Of a stretch of 64,000 nucleotides of DNA, positions 37,961 through 48,409 are shown one piece after another. Every line of letters begins with the position of its first letter. Within the stretch, counting starts at the first letter, position 1. Below the pieces are notes generated by a model that made no database searches, was not told where the DNA came from, and saw only the letters and a program-made list of their open reading frames with translations. This DNA comes from Globodera rostochiensis (taxonomy: Eukaryota; Nematoda; Chromadorea; Rhabditida; Heteroderidae): contig JAEVLN010000002.1 in NCBI GenBank assembly GCA_018350325.1, positions 1,370,162 through 1,434,161 on the forward strand, given 5' to 3'. The position numbers were made by a program, and so were the translations under genes.

Positions 37961-40900
37961 ATGGGCGACGAATTTGGTAAGCTTTGTGTAATTTAAAACT
38001 TCGTTATTTAAAAAAAATTAAAGATTTAAAAATCAAATATACTCATTAATAAAATAAAATAAATTTTTAAAAATATTTTTAACTTAAAAATAAAATTTTA
38101 TTTTTATTAATTTAATAACAAAAAAATACAACAACAATTATTTATGGAAAATGCAATTTAATACAAAAATATACTAATTTCGCAGTAAAATTTGACATCC
38201 TTTTTTTTCAAATTTTACTAGTAAAAGACGACTTTTTCTGATTTTAAAAATAATTTATATTAAATGTTTTACTAACTCCCACTTAGTAAAAAAATATATA
38301 AATAGGTATGAATAGTTTTTATAATAATATACTAATTCTATTTATTAAATAATAATTTTAAGATTTGATTCGTTCCATTTACACATTTTGTGCTTGGTGT
38401 TCCTTTATGCTCTCAATTGTGTTCAACACCATTTTGGCATGGCTGATCATCAAAAAAACGCCGGCCCCCATGCTGATCTATTCAAAAATATTGATGGCCC
38501 CGTGCATTCTGGTGCGCAAATTATTATTGTTTTTTTTAAATTCTAAAATTTTTGCACTTTTTAAGGACACTTTATTTGCCATTTGCACCTTTCTTGTCCA
38601 ACCAATTCCGGTAAGTGGAAGCAAATGTTGGCACAAATGAATCAATAAATTTTAAAATTATTTTAAAAAAACAAACAATTTTCTTGGCGCGTAAACAAAA
38701 CGCCAAAAAAAAAACGCGGATTTAAATTGTTTTTAATCAAAATAATTTAATTTGAATATTTTAACATAATCTTTTCAGATTGTTTCACACGGCTATTTTG
38801 CGGTGATACAAAATGGTTTTTTTCAGAAAGCTTCCGGTTTCTACAATTATAGCGTAAGTAAATGGTGAATTAAATTATAAATTAATAAAATGTGCAAATT
38901 CTTTAAGGCTAATGTGCTCTGGTTCCAAATGCTTATTCTTTTTGTTTGCTGCACAACCATACAATTCGTATTCCGCTATTATTTGATGATTAGGTATATT
39001 TTTATTTTCCCCTTTTTCGACAATTTTACGCTTTTTTTTGACAATATACGCTTTTTTCGACAATTTTACGCTTTTTTTTGACAATATACGCTTTTTTCGA
39101 CAATTTTACGCCTTGTTTGACAATTTTACCCTTTTTTGACAATTTTACGGCTTTTCCCCCAATTTTAAGGCTTTTTTGACAATTTTACGGCTTTTCCCCT
39201 AGTTTTAAGGGTTTTTTCCCACAATTTTAAGGTTTTTTTTTTGACTACGTACTGAAAAGTAGATTAGCACGGGGCCGAGACCAGTACTAAAGTGTCCACC
39301 CCGCGGGAGACTATTGTACTGAAAAGTAGGTTAGCACGGGTCCAAGACCAGTACTGAAGTGTCCACCCCGCGGGAGACTATTGTACTGAAAAGTAGGGTA
39401 GCACGGGACCGGGACCAGTACTGAAGTGTCCACCCCGCTGGAGACTGAAATGTTGCACTGAAAAGTATAAAAATGTTTTTTTCCTCCCCCATTTTTCAGC
39501 GGTGGCAGCCGCGTGCCGCGCCGACTAAAGTATTTGACCAGTTTGATCATCATCTGTCTGCTGGTTGCCCATGTGCTGCTCCATTTTCTTTCCGACTTTC
39601 CGTACGCAAAATATTCGGACAAAATGCTCGACTTGGCCCGTCTGGTGAATGCCGAAATTGGCCTCACCAACATTCGCTTTTCCTCCTTCACACCGGCGGT
39701 ATTATTCATCAACAAAAATCAATAAAATTTAAAAAAATCGATAATTTTTGAATTTTTCTTTAAATTTTCAATTCTACGCTTTTTTTAATTTTAATTGTTT
39801 AGCGAACCTATCTGTGGATGTTCCACAGTGCCGTAATGTTGTCAATTTTTGCCATTTGCTATACAATTAATGTGGTACGTTTTGTGACACATCATTTTAA
39901 GAAAACAGCTTAATTTTAATTCATTTATAAATCAAGAACCTAACTGAACATTAAAAATATTAGATTTAAATCGTTTTCTTATACCGTATTTTCTCTATTA
40001 GTAACCCCCTCTCCATTTGAAACCCCCCTCTAATTGTAACCCCCCCCCCAAGCCGTGAATTTTAAAAATTAAGAACGATACATTTTCTGAAAATTTTCAA
40101 CTTTTGCGGGAAATTAACAAGACAATAACGGTAATATTTTGGCTCTTGGGATTCGTTTTTTAAAAATAAGTCCCGGGATTCGAACCCGCAATACAACAAC
40201 CGATTTACAAAAAGACAAACCACATGATACCGAAATAAGGTTGTATTTTGCCATTTACTATTTACTTTAAAAATTTAGCATTTACTAATAAAAAAATAAG
40301 TGGCGAAGAATCGGCGAAAATTTTGAAATCGCAACTTCATCAAATCCCATTCAATTAAGGAAGTCGATGCTTTAAAATAGATAGTCAGAACATCAGAGAA
40401 TAGTGAAAGCAAAAGCAAAACTGTTCTTTTTGCAGGGAGATTGGTTGTCATTTTTAAAAAAAATTGAGTGCAACTTTCCGATTCCTTTTTTCTTAATTTT
40501 TAATAAAATTATTTTGTAGGGAATCAAAATATGGAAAAAGTTAGAGACTTGACGGTGCTGGACAGGCTCCCTCCCGGACAATGCGCCAATGATTATTAAA
40601 AGTCATGAAAAAATTTTTCTGCATAAATTGACCTCCATTTCAACACCGGTTTTGAACCCCGAACTCGAATTTAAACTTTTTTTCAAAAATTATATTCCAA
40701 AAATTATTTGCCCACAAAATTATGCAAAAAGCAAAATAAAACGAAAAGCAATCTAGCCCTGAACTTGTAACTCCATTTTATTTCAAATACAGCCGCGGTT
40801 GCTCTTGATTTGACCACTAATGCGCTTCCTATCCAAATTTTATCAAAATTCAAATTCCACATGCTTTTTGTTATTATAAAAATTTATTTTGGTTCAGAAA

Positions 40901-41474
40901 AATAATATAAAATTTAAAATTATGTAAATAATTTTCAAAATAATACATTGAAAAATAGTAACCCCCTCTCCATTTGAAACCCCCTCTCTAATAGTGACCC
41001 CCCCTCGAGGGGGGTTTGAACAATAGTAACCCCGGGGTTACTAATAGGAAAAATACGGTATTTAAAAAATAATAATTTTAAGTTTTATTCCATCCGCACA
41101 AGCAAATACATTTCCAAAACGTATGAAAACACTGTGATCATCACAAAAAGTACTGGCACATTAGTGGCAGATTTACGAAAAAATGAGCGATTAAGCGAAT
41201 ATAATAAAGCAATTACGACGGCATTAATTGTGCAGGTAAAAAAATAATTTAAAAAAAAAATAATATTTTTTAAATTAATTTTGTTTTTCCTAATTATTAA
41301 CGATGAGATTATAATTACCAATTAGTAACGATGCTCAAGATTCTCGGTTTCGGGTTGTTCATCAAACCGTACCGGATGGCATTTCTGCAGTTTGTCGGCG
41401 CGCGCAAGCGCGGCAGCGTGTCCGGGCCGGCGGGCGGCACGCACCAGCAGCCCGCCCGTGTCCAACCACAATAA
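37961..41474 (+). CDS. Srd/Str-type serpentine chemoreceptor; TM6-TM7 coding region not found
   Basis: Exons: 37961-37976, 38363-38511, 38566-38610, 38779-38853, 38908-38993, 39500-39698, 39803-39874 and 41083-41235, all phase-compatible, plus a terminal piece near 41326-41474. Exon 1 is the mini-exon MGDEF. TM1 contains SIVFNTILAWLIIKKTP; ILMAPCIL-DTLFAICTFLVQP is TM2; IVSHGYFAVIQNG is a typical Srd-like loop. TM3 (VLWFQMLILFVCC), TM4 (YLTSLIIICLLVAHVLL) and TM5 (RTYLWMFHSAVMLSI) follow, then the third intracellular loop ending ITTALIVQ. The tail FIKPYRMAFLQF matches the end of TM7, but only a 90-bp AT-rich gap separates it from the loop exon, and the phases do not fit. TM6 and most of TM7 are missing, so this is a broken allele, pseudogene or assembly loss. 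A 1.08-kb mariner-like element occupies the intron before the loop exon. Confidence 0.7.
39005..39470. repeat. Two adjacent intronic tandem arrays
   Basis: 39005-39240 holds short units of TTTTTTCGACAATTTTACGC and variants. 39241-39470 holds three units of about 68 bp containing ACTGAAAAGTAG, TTAGCACGGG, CCAGTACTGAAGTGTCCACC and CCGCGGGAGAC. Both lie in the receptor intron between TM3 and TM4. Confidence 0.8.
39984..41058. mobile_element. Mariner-like non-autonomous element, 1.08 kb
   Basis: Ends CCGTATTTTCTCTATTAGTA and the inverted TACTAATAGGAAAAATACGG are flanked by TA on both sides (39982-39983 and 41059-41060). Subterminal AGTAACCCCCTCTCC blocks recur inside near 40957-41000. No transposase is visible. 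The interior contains a tRNA-like segment (40168-40240). Confidence 0.75.
40168..40240 (-). other. tRNA-like segment inside a transposon
   Basis: The minus strand contains GGGTTCGAATCCC, a good B-box/T-arm, preceded by TATCATGTGGTTTGTC, which is A-box-like. The acceptor stems do not pair well, so this is more likely a tRNA-derived or decayed sequence than a working tRNA. Confidence 0.35.
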
Positions 41475-41626
41475 TACAATATTAAACACACGCACACACA
41501 AATTGATCGATTTCCAACGACATTCACTCATATGATCATGATGATTTCTTGAGAAATAAATCCTCCTCCTTTTTTTGTTGTTGTTGTGGCATGGGATGCG
41601 ATCATGGAAATCCAAAAAACCCCGGG

Positions 41627-42556
41627 AGGCTTTAAGTTAATGGCAAAAAATGTCCGGGTCCAAATAGCCCCGCGGGGTGTCGGCTTAAAATTAAATGGCA
41701 AAAAATGTCCGGGTCCAAATAACCCCGCGGGGTGTCGGCTTAAAATTAAATGGCAAAAAATTTCCGGGTCCAAATAGCCCCGCGGGGTAGTCGAATTAAA
41801 TGGCAAAAAAATTTCCGGATCCAAATAACCCCGCAGGGTAGTCAGCTTAAAATTAAATGGCAAAAAATTTCCGGGTCCAAATAACCCCGCAGGGTAGTCA
41901 GCTTAAAATTAAATGGCAAAAAATTTCCGGGTCCAAATAACCCCGCAGGGTAGTCAGCTTAAAATTAAATGGCAAAAAATGTCCGGGTCCAAATAACCCC
42001 GCGGGGTAGTCGGCTTAAAATTAATGGCAAAAAATTTCCGGGTCCAAATAACCCCGCAGGGTAGTCAGCTTAAAATTAATGGCAAAAAATTTCCGGGTCC
42101 AAATAACCCCGCAGGGTAGTCGGCTTAAAATTAATGGCAAAAAATTTCCGGGTCCAAATAACCCCGCAGGGTAGTCAGCTTACAATTAAATGGCAAAAAA
42201 CTTCCGAACCCCGCGGGGTAGTCGGCTTAAAATTAATGGCAAAAAATTTCCGGGTCCAAATAACCCCGCAGGGTAGTCGGCTTAAAATTAAATGGCAAAA
42301 AACTTCCGGACCCCGCGGGGTAGTCGGCTTAAAATTAAATGGCAAAAAATTTCCGGGTCCAAATAACTCCGCGGGGTAGTCGGCTTAAAATTAATGGCAA
42401 AAAATTTCCGGGTCCAAATAACCCCGCAGGGTAGTCGGCTTAAAATTAAATGGCAAAAAACTTCCGGACCCCGCGGGGTAGTCGGCTTAAAATTAATGGC
42501 AAAAAATTTCCGGGTCCAAATAACCCCGCGAGGTAGTCGGCTTAAAATTACGCCAG
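41627..42556. repeat. 57-bp satellite array, about 16 units
   Basis: Units contain TTAAATGGCAAAAAATTTCC, GGGTCCAAATAACCCCGC and GGGGTAGTCGGC. Some lack the GGTCCAAATAA part. Unit length divisible by three keeps frames open on both strands, which makes false ORFs. It lies just after the receptor gene. Confidence 0.9.
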
Positions 42557-42754
42557 AAAATTCGAAAATTTCATTTTTTGTATCAGTGAACATTAAATGC
42601 ACGCGGGATTTGAGCGTTGTGTAAAAGCAAATTTTATTCAAATCGCCTTGAGATTTAAAGGGAAATTTTCAATGTGAAACAAATTGGCGTTGTGTTTGGT
42701 TGGCATTATGTCATAATTTTTGAAAATCTTTTTCTGAATGATCGTTTTGCGCGC

Positions 42755-44799
42755 TCATCTTTTTCGATAAAACAGCGTGCCGAATGTGATGGCAGCGATC
42801 AAAGAGAGCAGAAAAGCCACAATGAAAATGGTGGACACAACCTGCGGGAATTTATGGTTAAACAAATTTCTAAATTATCCCACATTACTTTTAAATCGTT
42901 TTTATGTATTTTTATTAGAGCCCCGTGGACTTGAGGACCGATCGAGAATCTCGATAAATCCCGGAAAAAATTAAACAATCAAGAGTCGATAGAGATCACT
43001 AAAATCCCCTTATAATTTCTTAGTGATCCGATTGAGCTTTCGATCGAGAATCTCGATAAATCCCGGAAAAAAAATTAAACAAATCAAGATTCGATAGAGA
43101 TCACTAAATGTTAAATCTTCGTGATTCGATCGAGAATCCCCCTATTTTTTACCGTCATTCGACTGCGCGACTCGGGGCATCGGAGCGTGTCCCGCTGCTC
43201 CTCCAAAAAGTCGTGGACGTCGCCGCTTTCGTTTTCCGCGCATTTTTCAATAAAATCGCTTTGATTCTGTCTGAAAAAGGTATAATAAATTTAGGGCATT
43301 TCCCCGACAGTCCCCCACCCCCGACCCCGCAATTCTCAACCCTCGACATCGGGGTGAAACTTCTCCCTATTTATTCATTATAAATAATAATAATTAGTAA
43401 TAATTATTAATTATTATTGTTTAAACAATGTTTGCCTCGTCTCGTACAGCCACTGGTGCCAATCCGGATGTGCAGCAATGGCGGCACGCGTAGTGGTGCG
43501 AAGCGCGGCACAAGTCATATTCTGGCTAATGTCCCCCACCGTTTCTTTGATGGTGCCGAAAACGCCCTCTTTGTTCTGCAAACGAAGAATGGCTTAAATT
43601 AAAATAAACACCATTTTTTGAGTAATTACGGGCCCGAATATTCTGGAGCAGAGCGGACAATTCAATGCCGGACATATTCAGTACCGTTTATCGCATAACT
43701 TTTTGTCAGCTCATAAATCAGCCCACTCACAAAAGTAAGTGCGCGCTGGTACAATTATTCAACACTTTAAATGCTATGCACTTACTTTACTTAAAAACAA
43801 AACAAAAAATTGAATTAACAATCCAGGGACTGAACCGACCCGGGAATATTGTCGGCATCTCAATTATTTTTTCCTTTCCCAGCCCCAGCATCCGTGTCCG
43901 AAGTTCAAATGTTTTTTCCAACTTTTTTAAACCGAAACCGATTTGGCCTAACATAATACCAAATGAAGACTTGCAAAGAGTTAGCCTTATCATTAAGCTT
44001 AAGCTTTGCGATTGGGCAATGCTTAAAAAAGTTATGGCCAAACAAGTGAAAAAAAAAACCAAAAAAAAACAAGAGGGGGGACCCTTTGTTTTACACTTTT
44101 ACAATTTTTTGACCAATTTTTTAACAAATTGCCAGCAAAAATTAAAAAAAAAATTTGCATTTTTGAAACTTTTTTTTTTAATTCCTTCAAATAAAATACC
44201 TCGGCGCTCAAATGGGAAAGCCATTTAAGCGCCGCGCTCAGATGGTTCAAATTCCCCCTCCCAAAATTTTTTTCTGGCTACGGCCCTGTTTTGTAGCCAT
44301 AACTTTTTTCATAATTATCACGTCGCTTAGATTTTGTTGAATTGGAGCGGCCCGGCGGTGCCAATAGGCGCCGCTGGGAAAAATGTGATTTTTGATGGCA
44401 ATTTGTTTAATAAAATTGGCCAAAAAAAGTGCAAACAATAGGGTCCCCCCCCCTATAATCTTTTTTCTTAAACACCCCCCCCCCCCTCCCCCTCTGGCTA
44501 CGTCCCTGGGTTGGTGGAACGCTATTGGTCACGGGACCAATGGACGAAACTAAAGAAAAACAAAGCTCTCTACGAAACGGGACCAAATTCAGTCCCACAA
44601 ATGGAAAAGTGGAAATTTCAGTACCAGACCCGGTTCCGCCCGACTTACCTCGATTATAAATTGTATTAATTATTAAATAGTGTTTAAAAGTAATTAAGCA
44701 TTATTAAACAAAACACCAAATTATAATTACCTGCGCTTCAACACTTCCAGTGAACGAGGCAACCAAAATTATGGACACAATAATCGGATGGAAAAACAT
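42755..44799 (-). CDS. Type I membrane protein, Cys-containing, unknown family (one apparent 1-bp deletion)
   Basis: Exons: 44799-44731 (signal peptide MFFHPIIVSIILVASFTGSV), 43745-43630, 43575-43427, 43270-43153 and 42841-42755. Junction phases are 0, 0, 2 and 0. Exon 2 is 116 nt where 117 are required. The frame fails between NGTEY and CPALNCPLCSRIFGP (near 43675), so one base seems missing. With it the protein would be about 179 aa: signal, CPALNCPLC cluster, MTCAALRTT, a further Cys pair (EKC, LRC), then the C-terminal membrane segment VVSTIFIVAFLLSLIAAITF and tail YRKR. I recognise no domain. The missing base may be an assembly error, since the reading frame is otherwise clean. Introns contain repeats of the GATCGAGAATCTCG and GTTATGGCC families. 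Confidence 0.6.
42930..43140. repeat. About 95-bp intronic repeat with GATCGAGAATCTCGATAAATC
   Basis: Two full copies and a partial third contain CGATCGAGAATCTCGATAA, ATCCCGGAAAAAA and TCGATAGAGATCACTAAA. The left edge TTAGAGCCCCGTGG resembles the TAGAGCCCGG hAT-like ends. Confidence 0.65.
44352..44376. repeat. Copy of the GGCGGCGCC/GATA hairpin repeat
   Basis: CGGCGGTGCCAATAGGCGCCGC is a slightly diverged copy of the dispersed hairpin. It is followed by TGGCAATTTGTT, a flank also seen at 19400. Confidence 0.6.
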
Positions 44800-45169
44800 C
44801 GTTATGAAAGCGAATATTCAAATAGTATATCTGCAATTTTTGAATTTCATGTTATGATTTCCTGAAAAAAGATTTGGCAATTTGGGCTTTCTAAAAATTG
44901 GAGCAATTTTGCCAAATCTGATCTAACAAACAAAATGGAATTCTAGTTACCTAGTTCAGGTTCCCCAAAATGGACAATTTCATGTGAATTTTTGACAATT
45001 TTTTTTTTTTAATGAAAGGACACCAACTGCAGACCACTTTAAAGCTGTGATGCACTAAAACCGGCATAAATGTTAAAAACACGTGCCAAAAAAAATATGG
45101 CATATGTAGGAGGCATTAAGAAATGGACAGATGCGTCGCCAAATATTACAAGATGCAAAAATGGGGGGG

Positions 45170-45545
45170 GGGGGGATTTGTTGCGAAATTCGCCGGAGGG
45201 GAGGGGATTATTTCCCACAAAATTAACGGAGGGGAAAGTGAATGAATGAATGAATGAATGAATTGAATGGAAATGTCCACCAACACACACACACGAATGT
45301 GTGGCGCCCGCGGCGTGTTTACCGAATTTGTCGTCGTCGCCGCCGCCGCCAGCGCTCATTCATCGGCAAAATGTTTCCCTATTTTTGTTTACGCCATTTT
45401 CTCCCCCCTCCCCTCCCCATGCTGGCCGTCGCCAACCACACAACACCCCGCACATCATTTTCCATTATTTGGCGGGCGAAAAATGGCGGGGGGTCGTTTG
45501 AGCCCTGCCGTTTGAGCCCTGCCGTTTGGGCGCCTTCCATAGAGG
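45170..45545. repeat. Segmental duplication, copy 1 (copy 2 at 46960-47320)
   Basis: The two copies share the order GAATGAATGAATG, GAAATGTCCACCAACACACA, CGCCCGCGGCGTGTTTACC, GTCGTCGTCGCCGCCGCC, the CCCCTCCCCATGCTGGCC block and GTCGTTTGAGCCCTGCCGTT. Differences are few indels, one of them three bases. They flank the 19-bp satellite. Confidence 0.85.
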
Positions 45546-46252
45546 GACGTTAGAGCGCCATGAACTTTGCTCATGGCCAACCAAGTCAAATTCGAAAGCT
45601 CTCAATCTTTGGAAACTTTTATTTAGCAGAGGCTAAACAATTGTTTAAACCTCTACAAAGTTATGGTCATATGTACATTAAAACGCAACAAAAAGTTACC
45701 ATTTTCTTAATTAGCAATTTCTTCTTTTTTGGAACGGACCTAATCACATTTTGATTGTTTTGAATACACAAAATTTACCTCTCCAAAAAGCTTTCTACAT
45801 AATGTGATACCAAATTTGTTTTTTTCTTTGGTCGGCTGTACGAGGAAAATAATGTTTCAAAATGTTGTTTGGCGCCTAAGGCCCAAACGACCCGCCCGCC
45901 CCTCGGGGGAGTCCCCCCCCCCCCCCCCGATTCTCTTCACCGCCCGCCTGCCCCCTTTGGGGATGGCCTGGCTAAACATTTTGTCGGAAGCATCAAAGAC
46001 CAACTAAATTCAGTACACGCACCTTTAAGGCATCAGACAAATAATTCGGCAAGAAACACTGGGGGGGGGGGGGTAGGGTGGCAGGGGATTAAGTAATAAA
46101 AAATGATATAAATTACGAAATTTGATGGGCAAAATTAACGAAATCCACCAGAGCTCTACAATAATAAATCGAGGTCGTTGAATCCAAGGCTGACTTCCAT
46201 TTCTAACTCGAATTCGAACAATTTGTCAAAAAAGTAGGGCCACGTAAAGTCA

Positions 46253-46725
46253 AATCGGGCCGGCCACGGAAAGTCGGGCCGGCCACGGAATGTCGGGCCG
46301 GCCACGGAATGTCGGGCCGGCCACGGAATGTCGGGCCGGCCACGGAATGTCGGGCCGGCCACGGAATGTCGGGCCGGCCACGGAATGTCGGGCCGGCCAC
46401 GGAATGTCGGGCCGGCCACGGAATGTCGGGCCGGCCACGGAATGTCGGGCCGGCCACGGAATGTCGGGCCGGCCACGGAATGTCGGGCCGGCCACGGAAT
46501 GTCGGGCCGGCCACGGAATGTCGGGCCGGCCACGGAATGTCGGGCCGGCCACGGAATGTCGGGCCGGCCACGGAATGTCGGGCCGGCCACGGAATGTCGG
46601 GCCGGCCACGGAATGTCGGGCCGCCCACGGAATGTCGGGCCGCCCACGGAATGTCGGGCCGGCCACGGAAAGTCGGGCCGGCCACGGAAAGTCGGGCCGG
46701 CCACGGAAAGTCGGGCCGGCCACGG
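46253..46725. repeat. 19-bp GC-rich satellite GGGCCGGCCACGGAATGTC, about 25 units
   Basis: Highly homogeneous head-to-tail 19-bp units, with rare variants at the ends (GGAAAGTC, GGGCCGCCC). Because 19 is not a multiple of three and no stop occurs, all frames stay open for over 450 bp. The apparent 150-200-residue proteins on both strands are artefacts. The unit includes the palindrome GGCCGGCC. Confidence 0.95.
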
Positions 46726-48409
46726 CCACGCAATTGCCGCAGCATCACCAATTAAAGCTATCGCTTCAAAAATTAACAAAAAATTTATTAGGAAATGAAA
46801 CTAACTACCTATATTGGAACCGGTTCCTGATTTTGGCGGTTCCGGCTCCAATCGGGAACCCGGACATCATGATTTAAGTGAAGGTGTGGGGATGCTTCTC
46901 CTCCCCGTCCCATTCCGATTGCCAAATATTACAATAAATGCAAAAACGGAATGGGGAATTTGTTGCGATATTCGCCGGAAGGGAGGGGATTATTTTCCAC
47001 GAAATTAACGGAGTTAAGTGAATGAATGAATGAATGAATGAATTGAATGGAAATGTCCACCAACACACACACGAATGTGTGGCGCCCGCGGCGTGTTTAC
47101 CGAATTTGTCGTCGTCGCCGCCGCCAGCGCTCATTCATCGGCAAAATGTTTCCCTATTTTTGTTTACGCCATTTTCTCCCCCCTCCCCTCCCCATGCTGG
47201 CCGTCGCCAACCACACAACACCCCGCACATCATTTTCCATTATTTGGCGGTCGACAAATGGCGGGGGGGGTCGTTTGAGCCCTGCCGTTTGGGCGCCTCA
47301 TAGAGGGACGTTTGAGCGCCAACAAAAACGTTTGGAGCGCCATCAACACTGCCCGAATTCCAATACTTTGTCAAAAAGTGATTTTTAGATTTTGAAAAAA
47401 ATATTTTTTAACGGTTCATTTAAATTCATTGAAGCTTTTCGGTACCAGTATTTGCCAAGACTTTGCGGAAAGCGCAACATTAGCCAAACTATCACATTAA
47501 TTATGTGTTTAACAATTTTTGCTCAATTCAAAATTCGAAACAAAAAAGTGAAGGCGCACGGCACCGCCCGCTCACATTGCATAGCAACACATTTTACAAC
47601 ACAAACATTGATGTATGTATGTATACGCGGAATACATTAGCTATATGATACGATATATGAGGGTGGGGGTATTACAAAACGCGTCAATACAGTATATATA
47701 TAATTCATATGATGTTTGATGAATGATAGGCCCCCCGGTAATTGTCAGATTAAAAAGGTCACATAAATCAATCAATCAATCAAACAAATCTCTCTATTTT
47801 TGTATGTGCAGCGAACGCGCGCGCACATCGATCGATCGCCGACGCACTAAAAAAAAAAGGAGAGTTGAAACATTTAATCAAATTTATTTAAAAAAAAACT
47901 AATTGAATAATAAATGTATGGTATTTTAAATGAGTCTCAAAGTGTGTGGTAAATTTCTTCATCCAAACAAAAAAAAAGTAGGGAAAATTTGTTTAGGGAT
48001 TTCCCCGGAGGCGAAGAATGGAACCAAAAACACCAATTTACATCCAAATTTCGGGTAAATTTCAATCGTTCTATTTTCTACATATTCACGATGTCTGAGA
48101 ACATTTTTAGTAGAATTGGGACAGCATCTTTGTATGCCAGGGGTGGGTCAAAATTTGTTGTTTGATTTCGGTTTTTAAAAAGTGGGGAACCAAAATAATA
48201 TATTTCTTAAAAATTCTTTTCTATGCCCTTAAGAAATTCGATTGAATTGGATCCTCCCTGCTGCTTTCTTACAAATTTTACAAAACAAAAATTGCTCCAC
48301 GGTGGGCTTGACCCAAAATCCAAAAATTTTTTTTTTGTGTCCAAAACAATGTTTTGGATCTCCGGAGTCCGGACTCTATCAGTAAACGCGACTCACCAAT
48401 TGCTGCCGA

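Larger units (their letters stand above)
44800..48409. other. Repeat-filled intergenic region
   Basis: No exon chain is supported. It contains a segmental duplication (45170-45545 and 46960-47320), a 19-bp satellite (46253-46725) and a (GAAT)n run in both duplicates. Each duplicate has a short minus-strand start MSAGGG(G)DDDKFGKHAAG followed by a GT-rich run; the copies differ by one codon, which hints at, but does not prove, a coding first exon. Confidence 0.5.

Noticed and set aside
41586..42641. Open frames on both strands across the 57-bp array
   Set aside because: The unit length is a multiple of three and free of stops; no start context or splicing.
46156..46877. 150-207-codon open frames on both strands (MSGRPRNVGPATECRAGHG-like repeats)
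   Set aside because: They arise from a stop-free 19-bp satellite; length not divisible by three opens every frame, and there are no splice or start signals.
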